From Ferruginibacter sp. (GTDB taxonomy: Bacteria; Bacteroidota; Bacteroidia; Chitinophagales; Chitinophagaceae), in the NCBI GenBank assembly GCA_025359625.1, contig JANYFT010000266.1, positions 1 through 37,241 on the forward strand: a stretch of DNA of 37,241 bases, read 5' to 3'. Numbering within the stretch: the stretch's first letter is position 1; each line of letters begins with the position of its first letter. The notes beneath the pieces are model-generated. The model had not been told where the DNA came from. It saw only the letters and a list, made by a program, of their open reading frames with translations, and made no database searches. A program made the translations under genes and the position numbers. Of this stretch, positions 10,495 through 19,100 are shown piece after piece.

Positions 10495-11795
10495 ATGAAA
10501 AAATATTCTTACCAATAGCTTTACTGTTTTTATTAACCGCATCGGCACAGGAAAATATGCATCCTTCTCCGGCACAAACAGGTACCATTGCCTTAACAAA
10601 CGGCGTGATACATATTGGCAACGGCCAGGTAATTGAAAACGGTATGGTTGTTTTTAGCAATGGCAAAATTGCAGATGTACGGGCAACGGTAGCAATGGCA
10701 GCAATGGCAGATATAAAAGTGATTGACCTTAAAGGCAAGCATGTGTATCCCGGCATCATCGCTTCCAGCACCAATCTGGGTTTGATAGAAGTAAGCGCTG
10801 TCCGTTCTACCGCCGATGACCAGGAACTGGGAGATATCAATCCAAGCATCCGCTCTTTGGTGGCGTACAATACCGATAGCAAGGTGATCAATACCGTACG
10901 CAGCAATGGCGTAGTATTGGCACATATCGTTCCGCAGGGTGGCACCATCAGCGGCACGTCATCGATAGTGCAGTTAGATGCCTGGAACTGGGAAGATGCC
11001 GCCTACAAAACAGACAACGGTATCCATTTTAATATGCCTTCACTCATTAACATACCTGAACAGTTTCGACGTCCCGGTACGGATGTTGACCGTGTAAAAC
11101 AAAGCCTTGAAAAAATTGAAAGCATCCGTAATTTTTTCAGGGAAGCGAAAGCATACCGCAACGAAAATAGCCATGCTGCAGTGAATTTAAAGTTTGAAGC
11201 GGTGAAGGGATTATTTGATAAAACAAAAACATTTTTTGTGCACTGCGAACTCGTAAAGGAAATGATGATGGCAGTTGACATGGCCAAAGAATTTGATTTT
11301 AAACTGGTGCTGGTAGGGGCAGGCGATAGCTGGCTGATAACTGATTTGCTGAAACAGAATAATGTGGCGGTTATCTTATCCCAACCACACAATTTACCCA
11401 CCACAGATGATGACGATGTAGATCAGCCCTATAAGACAGGCACAGCTTTACAAAAAGCAGGGATTTTATTTACCATTTGCCAGGATGGGGGCGACGGGTT
11501 CTGGCGCCAGCGTAACCTTCCTTTTCAGGCGGGCACCATGGCGGCTTACGGCTTAACCAAAGAGCAGGCTTTATCTTCCATCACTTTAAATGCAGCAAAA
11601 ATTTTAGGCATCGATAACATCACCGGTTCTTTAGAAAATGGTAAAGACGCCAACATAGTAATTTGCGAAGGTGACCTGCTGGATATGAAAAGCAGCAAGG
11701 TTACCCAGGTATTTATACAAGGCAGAGTTATCAATTTAGATAACAAGCAGACACAATTGTTTGAGAAGTATAAGTACAAGTATTCGGTGAAGTAA
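10495..11795 (+). CDS. Amidohydrolase family protein (metal-ligand-poor); apparent 1-nt frameshift in the signal-peptide poly-A tract
   Basis: In-frame ORF 10557-11795 (412 aa) with amidohydrolase-like start (TNGVIHIGNGQVIENGMVVFSNGKIADV) and end (LNAAKILGIDNITGSLENGKDANIVICEGDLLD). ATG at 10495 with one extra A gives MKKIFLPIALLFLLTASAQENMHPSPAQTG in frame. Confidence 0.8.
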
Positions 11796-11820
11796 AGGCC
11801 GTTTAAGGTTATAATTATTA

Positions 11821-11853
11821 AAGGCTTCATTTTAAAAAGATGAGGCTTTTTTT
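11821..11853 (+). terminator. Rho-independent terminator downstream of the second amidohydrolase gene
   Basis: AAGGCTTCAT-TTTAAAAAG-ATGAGGCTTT followed by T-run; stem includes G-T wobbles; lies 26 nt after the stop at 11795. Confidence 0.7.
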
Positions 11854-11929
11854 ATATTGCTCAATTTTAATATGAATACAATGTCATCATAGCATTTATT
11901 ATTTTTTCAATAGAATAGATACAATTTTA

Positions 11930-12100
11930 TTAAGGACAACAGAAACAAGCATCGTCGAGTGCATGCCCGGGTGGCCCTGGGTTTGCTATTGCAAATCCAC
12001 AACCTCCACATTCACTAATTCTATAAACAATCTCAGGTTTTACTGATTTAAAATGCCCATCCACCGTTTTACCAAAAGATGAGGATTCCACATTCGTCAC
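11930..12100 (-). CDS. Putative small cysteine-rich protein, GTG start overlapping upstream stop codon
   Basis: Reverse strand reads GTG ACG AAT GTG ... TGT TGT CCT TAA = (M)TNVESSSFGKTVDGHFKSVKPEIVYRISECGGCGFAIANPGPPGHALDDACFCCP (56 aa); start GTG overlaps the TGA of the 12097-15024 gene (GTGA). Not in the ATG-based ORF track. Confidence 0.45.
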   Translation of the reverse strand: MTNVESSSFGKTVDGHFKSVKPEIVYRISECGGCGFAIANPGPPGHALDDACFCCP

Positions 12101-15024
12101 TCTTTCATCATTCTTACAACACCATGATTCTTGTTGCTTGTCAATTCAACTTCGTATATGCCTTTGGCTAAATTTCCTGTTTGCATCTTTATTTGATTAA
12201 CTCCCTCAATTACCTGCACTTGTTTAGATATTATCACACGGCCTAAATGATCCACCACTCTTATAAGCGCTTCATCTTTTCCTACAGATTCATAATTTAA
12301 CAGGGCTTCATTTTGCACAGGATTATGTACCAGCGTAAAGTTGTTTTTACCATCACCAATTTTTACTTTCTTCACATCGGTATAAAACAAATGCCCGTCA
12401 ATATCTGTTTCAACAATCCTAAAAAATACCAATTTACCTTTAAGACTGATACTTTGCAGATCATCAAAACTATAATTACGGATGGTGCTGCTGTTGCCTG
12501 CCGCTACCACAGTGCCAATGGTTTCAAAATTTATTCCATCAAGGCTGCGTTGTATTTTAAAATCCCTGCTATTTGTTTCTGTGGCTGTGCTCCATTGCAA
12601 TTGCACTTTATCTTTTTGTGCGGTTGCAGTAAATGAAATAAGATGTATTGGCAATACAGAAGTTGATGATGAAATTGAAAATGGAGAAAAGCTTGTAAAT
12701 CCACTTCTGCTAAAAGTATAAGGGCCTGAACCGGAAGCAATATCCGGAGTTCCTGAATCCCATGCACCGTTAGTATAATGATTGAGGTAAACATTATTTC
12801 TGTTGAAGCCGTTTAATTCATCTGCTGCATTCCACTGTGCTGTAATAGTTGCATTGGAACCACCACCAAGGGCTTCAAAAATATTCCAGGTTTTATTTAC
12901 TACCTGTTGCTTTACTGTATCGCCAGATGTGCCATTTTTAAGGACGCCATTTTTTACATTTACTGCAAAATAATCAACAACACCAGTATTAGAAATCGTA
13001 ACAGGTGTGTATGATTTTGTATCGGCCATAACGGGAAAAGTAACTGGAGATGAACCCACTGGCATTATGAATCTTCCTGAACTATCAGTTACAATTTTAG
13101 GTACGAAGAGATTAAAAGCATCAATTTGAAAATTATATGGCCCAAGGTAAATACTATCTAAACCTTCAACACGCAAAGTGGGAATATAAGAGCTTGCAGT
13201 CATCTGCATGTTTACCCCGCCCGCTTCAGTAAATTGACCATTAAAAATACCGGGGCTTCCAAATGAATGAAGAGGAATTGAAGCATTGTGCACCATTCCA
13301 AATACACCGCCGGAAGCATTATTGATAACACCGGTGTTATAAAAATTTCCGCTAAATAATACCAACCCACTCCCCACATTGATGGTGCTTCCGTTATTAA
13401 TAAAATCTTTACAAAACAAAAAAGGATTTGAAAAATTATTAAGTGGATTTGCAGGGAAAAGCACATTATCGCCATTAGCTGGCGTGCCTTGAGGAAACCA
13501 GTTATCAATATTAGAACCATCAGTGTTTATATTTCCTGTCCATATTTTTTGCGGAACGGTATATTTATAAATACAGGGATCGTCTAAGCCATCACCGTTA
13601 GCATCAAACGAAGCGGCAAAATAAGCGTTATTGCCTGTAACACTCATTAATGAAGGGTTTGATGATGCATTGGCGACAGGATTTATATTGGCAATCTCAA
13701 AAGTATTGGGAGTGCTGCCATCTGTAATCCAGAGTTCATTGCCATCGGATGTATTTCTTGCAGCGCTAAATAAAATGGTGTTATTTTGAACAGTAAGATT
13801 GGAAGGATTGCTTGCAGTTGATATGGGTTGGGAAAACTGAGATCCATTATAATAGTATAGTGCTGTTCCCTGCGGAAAAAAACTTGAGTTGGCTGTAAAA
13901 TATAATTGGTTGTTTAAAACTGTTAACCAGTTTGGGTTTGAACCGGTAGCTGCCGTGTAAAAGTCGAAAGTCATTCCAGTTCCTGCTACTGTGCCATCGG
14001 TTTTCCAAAGCTCTTTACCATGACTTCCATCGTTGGCAGCAAAATATAAAAGATTTTTTGAAAGAATTAAAGAGTTTTCTACAGCAGCGTAAGAAGGAAA
14101 TAAATTATCAGAATTGAATGTGGTAGAAATTTGTTTTAATGGTGCAGTGCCCACATTAGTTCCGTCACTTTTCCAAATGTAATCGCCAAAGGTTGATGAG
14201 ATTGTAATAAAATAAATATTATTTGCAAAGGACATGAAATCACTTGCAAAACCATAATCCTGTCCAAGATCTTTTACCTGGTAAGTACCGCCTTGTGTTC
14301 CGTCAGTACGCCAAATTTCATTATGCGTTGTGGCATTATTATTCAATTCAAAATAAACAAAGTTGCCAATAGTTTTAAAATAGCCAACACTATAACCAGT
14401 ATATAAACCAAAATCGTAAACCGTTCCGGTGCCTGTATAAGTACCGTCCGTTTTGTGCAATTGTAATTTATTATCTTTTGTGATTACGCTGTAAACAACA
14501 TTATTACCAAATGTCGTCGTTATATTTGAAACCGTGGTTCCTGTTGAGCTGGAACCAAAAAATTGCTCTAAAACAAAAGTACCTGCTTGCGTTCCATTAC
14601 TTACCCATACCTCGCCATACCCCCCTTCATTATCGCCGGCAAAAATTATTTTATCATTACCTAATTTAGAAAGCAGAGTTGCTTCTGTAGACATAAAACT
14701 ATTTGCACCGCCGGGAACCGGTGGCGATGTTAATGTTAATTTATTTGTACCCGCCTGTGTTCCATCGGTAGTCCATAATCCCCATAATGCAGAAAAATGA
14801 TTGTTATTATCAACTGTATTGAAAAAAGTTTTTCCAGTACTTGTACTTACAATTTTTTGAATGCTTCTGCCTGAGCCTACAGGGAAAGGGTTATTTAAAA
14901 GCAAGGGATTTTGTGAAAAAACTGGCAGAGAAATAAAAAAGAAAGTTAAGTAAAGTAAATTCTTTACGAGGTTTAGCTTCTTTACAGTAATTAATAATTG
15001 CAAGAAGTGTAGATTTTTTTTCAT
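12097..15024 (-). CDS. ELWxxDGT-repeat protein with T9SS type A C-terminal sorting domain
   Basis: 975 aa; signal region NLLYLTFFFISLPVFSQ; repeated GLWTTDGTQAGT / EVWVSNGTQAGT / LHKTDGTYTGT / EIWRTDGTQGGT / YIWKSDGTNVGT / ELWKTDGTVAGT / ELWITDGSTPNT; C-term LVHNPVQNEALLNYESVGKDEALIRVVDHLGRVI...GNLAKGIYEVEL...VRMMKE. Confidence 0.88.
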   Translation of the reverse strand: MKKNLHFLQLLITVKKLNLVKNLLYLTFFFISLPVFSQNPLLLNNPFPVGSGRSIQKIVSTSTGKTFFNTVDNNNHFSALWGLWTTDGTQAGTNKLTLTSPPVPGGANSFMSTEATLLSKLGNDKIIFAGDNEGGYGEVWVSNGTQAGTFVLEQFFGSSSTGTTVSNITTTFGNNVVYSVITKDNKLQLHKTDGTYTGTGTVYDFGLYTGYSVGYFKTIGNFVYFELNNNATTHNEIWRTDGTQGGTYQVKDLGQDYGFASDFMSFANNIYFITISSTFGDYIWKSDGTNVGTAPLKQISTTFNSDNLFPSYAAVENSLILSKNLLYFAANDGSHGKELWKTDGTVAGTGMTFDFYTAATGSNPNWLTVLNNQLYFTANSSFFPQGTALYYYNGSQFSQPISTASNPSNLTVQNNTILFSAARNTSDGNELWITDGSTPNTFEIANINPVANASSNPSLMSVTGNNAYFAASFDANGDGLDDPCIYKYTVPQKIWTGNINTDGSNIDNWFPQGTPANGDNVLFPANPLNNFSNPFLFCKDFINNGSTINVGSGLVLFSGNFYNTGVINNASGGVFGMVHNASIPLHSFGSPGIFNGQFTEAGGVNMQMTASSYIPTLRVEGLDSIYLGPYNFQIDAFNLFVPKIVTDSSGRFIMPVGSSPVTFPVMADTKSYTPVTISNTGVVDYFAVNVKNGVLKNGTSGDTVKQQVVNKTWNIFEALGGGSNATITAQWNAADELNGFNRNNVYLNHYTNGAWDSGTPDIASGSGPYTFSRSGFTSFSPFSISSSTSVLPIHLISFTATAQKDKVQLQWSTATETNSRDFKIQRSLDGINFETIGTVVAAGNSSTIRNYSFDDLQSISLKGKLVFFRIVETDIDGHLFYTDVKKVKIGDGKNNFTLVHNPVQNEALLNYESVGKDEALIRVVDHLGRVIISKQVQVIEGVNQIKMQTGNLAKGIYEVELTSNKNHGVVRMMKE

Positions 15025-15223
15025 GGCGAAAAAATTAAATTGTGTAAAATTTTAAGAAATACGTGTTTTTATAAGAAACTATTTAAATAAGTTTTTCCAA
15101 TCAATTGGTTATTTTATAAGATAACGTTGAAGTACAAATTAATTATTTTTCCCTACCACTAATGGGTATTTAAATTTTAATACACCTGCCTGACTAATAT
15201 TTTTCCTATTAGTTTTTGCTAAC

Positions 15224-16033
15224 TCAAAATTTATATCCTAAAGAAAGCCCCACCCTGAAACCACCCCAGGGGCCATCTAATTTTACTGATGCCCCATTGG
15301 CATTTACATCCACCGTTTTCTTGATCACCGGAATATCTATGCTGTTTATCTGATCTATTATATCGTCTTGCTCTTTCTGCGATAATGGCTTACTGGATAC
15401 TCCCCTAAAATCGCCCTTGCCCGAACCATAGTGTGGGCCTAATATCCAACTGTCTATCACTATATGTTTGCCCCATCCATGTTGCACGCCAAACAAAATG
15501 CCACCGGTATTACCGGTTACTTTACCCGACAATTTCATACTAGCCTGGTTGCCTGCATCATCATCATAAAAAATATTTACGTGGTTGGTTGTAAAACTGA
15601 CATACCGGTAAAAAGGGGCAATGTAAAACCCACGTCCATAGCCTTTTTTGCCTACATAAAATCTTATTTCGGGAGTAATAGCATAGTTGCTTAATTGCAG
15701 ATCCTCAATCGTTTTCTTTGTATCAGGGTTATCTCCAACGGCTTTTAAAATAGCGCCTTTAAAAGGTAGGCCCGTGGTTGGCATGGTGCGGTATTGTATG
15801 GCAAATGAAAATTTGCGGTTTATCACCCGTTCGTATTGGAAGGCATAATTTTTTAAGAGGATAGCTGTGAGGTTTACTTTTATAATATTTTTGTAAACGG
15901 GAATTTTCTTTTCCTGTTTTATTTGTGCAGCGCTATCGAGATTATTGTTTACATCCTGCGCTTTTGCTGTAAAGCTGGCAATGGAAAAAAAAATGGAAAA
16001 GATAAAAATGAGTTTTAAAAAAAAATTGTTCAT
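15224..16033 (-). CDS. Putative outer-membrane beta-barrel-like secreted protein
   Basis: Starting at internal Met: MNNFFLKLIFIFSIFFSIASFTAKAQ signal peptide, then AFQYERVINRKFSFAIQYRTMP...ITPEIRFYVGKKGYGRGFYIAPFYRYVSF...GGFRVGLSLGYKF, with a terminal-Phe barrel-like end. Confidence 0.7.
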   Translation of the reverse strand: MNNFFLKLIFIFSIFFSIASFTAKAQDVNNNLDSAAQIKQEKKIPVYKNIIKVNLTAILLKNYAFQYERVINRKFSFAIQYRTMPTTGLPFKGAILKAVGDNPDTKKTIEDLQLSNYAITPEIRFYVGKKGYGRGFYIAPFYRYVSFTTNHVNIFYDDDAGNQASMKLSGKVTGNTGGILFGVQHGWGKHIVIDSWILGPHYGSGKGDFRGVSSKPLSQKEQDDIIDQINSIDIPVIKKTVDVNANGASVKLDGPWGGFRVGLSLGYKF

Positions 16034-16100
16034 GGTTAGATTTTTATTGGTAAAGAATCGCATGCTAATTTTAGTTTTAATATGCTTTTTTATTTTAAAA

Positions 16101-16138
16101 ATATCATCACCCAATTTTTTCTAAATGGATGATGATAT
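16101..16138 (-). terminator. Probable terminator/hairpin downstream of the HYR-repeat gene
   Basis: Inverted repeat ATATCATCACCC (16101-16112) / GGATGATGATAT (16127-16138), 11 of 12 paired, loop 14 nt; on the minus strand it is followed by a short T-run, 18 nt past the stop of the 16156-20880 gene. Confidence 0.5.
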
Positions 16139-16155
16139 AAAACTGCCTCTCCCAA

Positions 16156-19100
16156 CTATTCCCCTTCTTTTATTAAACGCAGTATTACTTTATCATTTCC
16201 CTGCCTTACTTCTGCAATATAAATGCCGGGGTGATATTTATTACCTAATTGCAAAGTGCTATTAGCCGCAGCAGTTTGTTGTTCTATCACTCTTCCTGCA
16301 ACATCAATAACAGTTATTGTTACTTTTTCTTTACTTCCACTTTTTAGTGCCAGGTTGAAATAATAAGACGTTGGGTTCGGCAATACTTTTACTTCTAACG
16401 CTGGGGGTATGGTAAGAATTGGTGTTGTATATTTTTGCCCTGTAGTATTTGCTGCGCCTACGCTAAATCCACTATGTACTACCAGGTTACCACCCGCCAA
16501 AAGCATGAGTGCCGTATTATTACCTGTCCAACTACTGGAATACAATATAGCGCTTCCATTGTAAAGTGAAATTGCTATATCATCATTATTACCAGGCTCA
16601 CCCCTATCTGTCATGTTTACCTGCATGGTAAGATTTCCGCCTAAGGAGATTGGCGACAATGGATTCGTGATATCTGTCAGGTTACATTTTGAAATAAACT
16701 GGGCAGTTTGAGCATTTGGATTGCTTACATTTACACCTAATGAAGTCATAGAATTAGACTTGATCTGGTAAACTCTTTGTACTCCGCTCACCGTTCTTCG
16801 GAAGATAAAATTCATATTACCCTGCAGGTTATTTCCTGATTTACCATATTTCACATTAAACCCAAAGTTTGTCTTTTTACCTGCATCCGATGCATACTGT
16901 CCTGCTGATTGTATTGGAATGATATACCCTCCGCCAGTTATGAAATCACCTACTGGTTTATAAACGGTAATTACGGTATTATCATCCTGGCTTTTCCTGG
17001 TATAGTAACCGCTCACTTCCATGCCAATTGTATATTCAGCATCGGTTGCAGTACCAATATCAACAGGCCAGTTTAAAGTAACAATACCCGTTTTAGTATC
17101 CGCTGGATTTACTAATATAATAGGATTAAGTACCCATCCATTGGCATCAGTAAGCCCGGAGATTACAATGGGAACATTATTATTCAGGAACCTGACTTTT
17201 GCTTTCCTGATATCACCGGAATAAATATCCCCGGCTGCATCGGGTGTTGCAGTAATATCCTGCACAGTAGCCCGCAATGTTACTGTTGCAACACCGCTTG
17301 AACTACTTTGAGTAGCTACCAGTTGTGTTCCTGTAAAGTTTATACGGGCATCTTCCTGCGTAATATCAAAAGGATCATTATCAGAAGATGCAACGAATGT
17401 AGCATCGCCTGCAAAGCTTGTAGTAACGGTATAAACAGGAGCAGGATCCTGAATTAAAATTAAATTAGCATTTGCTACTCCGCTTGCATTAGTTATTGCA
17501 GAAGCAGATTGCGAACCAAGGGTAAAGTTGATGGTTTTACTGGCAACAACAGTACCTCCTGACATTTGATCTTTCAGCACGGCAGTTAACAATTGCTGAT
17601 CAGAATATTGCTCTGACCCATCACCAGTATATTGTAATGTAGTTGGCCGTTTTTTAACGGTTACCACTGCTGTGCAAGTGGAGCTGTTACCACTTTGATC
17701 CGTGATGGTAAGCACTACATTGTTTGGCCCAACGTTGGCAGTATTGAAAGAACTTTTATCAATGCTTAAGGTAACACTACAGTTATCGCTGGAACCGTTA
17801 TCAACCTGCTGCGCTGTAATGGAAACAGTTCCATTTAATCCTAAGTAAACGTCAATGCTTTGGCAAAGAGCCACAGGTTTTATTTTATCCTGTACCGTTA
17901 CCGTTGCAGTACCTGTTTGAGAATTTCCATTAGCATCAGTAACTGTTAGAGTAACTGTATTAGCGCCTACATTGATGCAATTAAAACTGCTCTTATTTAA
18001 ACTATAGCCATTAGCGGGTATTGAGCAATTATCAGTTGAACCATTATTGATTTGTGCAGGTGTTATAGATGCTGCGCCGCTTGCATCCAATTGTATGGTG
18101 ATGTTTTGCGTTACTACTGTTGGTTTTATTTTATCTTGTACTGTTACGGTTGCTGTTCCTGGTTGAGAATTATTATTAGCATCTGTAACCGTTAGTGTTA
18201 CGGTATTTACTCCAACATTGCTGCAATTAAAGTTGCTCTTGCTTAAACTATAACCATTTGCTGGTATTGAACAATTATCCGATGAGCCATTATTGATTTG
18301 TGCCGGTGTTATGGATGCTGCGCCGCTTGCATCCAATTGTACGGTGATGTTTTGGGTAACGACGGTTGGTTTTATTTTATCTTCTACGGTAACGGTTGCT
18401 GTTCCCATTTGTACGTTCCCGTTAGCATCGGTAACCGATAGTATAACTGTATTTGGACCAACATTGCTGCAATTAAAACTTGATTTATCCAAAGCTAATT
18501 GCAGGTTTGCAGCAGCCGTACAATTACCTGTTGAACCATTATTTATTTGTGCAGGTGTTATAGATGCTGCGCCGCTTGCATCCAATTGTACCGTGATGTT
18601 TTGTGTAACAACTGTTGGCTTTATTTTATCTTCTACGGTTACGGTTGCTGTTCCTGTTTGAGAATTATTATTGGCATCTGTAACGGTTAGTGTTACTGTA
18701 TTTGCGCCAACATTGCTGCAATTAAAGCTGCTCTTGCTTAAACTATAACCATTTGCTGGTATTGAACAATTATCCGATGAGCCATTATTGATTTGTGCCG
18801 GTGTTATGGATGCAGCACCATTTACATCCAATTGTACAGTGATGTTTTGAGTTACAACCGCCGGCTTTATTTTATCTTCTACGGTTACTGTTGCTGTTCC
18901 CATTTGTACGTTCCCGTTAGCATCGGTAACAGTTAGTGTTACGGTATTGGGGCCTACATTGCTGCAATTGAAACTGGTTTTATCCAAAGCCAATTGCAGG
19001 TTAGAAGCAGCCGTACAATTATCTGCTGACCCATTATTGATTTGTGCCGGTGTTATGGATGCTGTGCCGTTTGCATCAAGTTGCACAGTGATGTTTTGGG

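Noticed and set aside
10466-10957. 163-aa and 110-aa minus-strand ORFs over the start of the second amidohydrolase
   Set aside because: Antisense overlaps of a clear family member; no recognisable protein.
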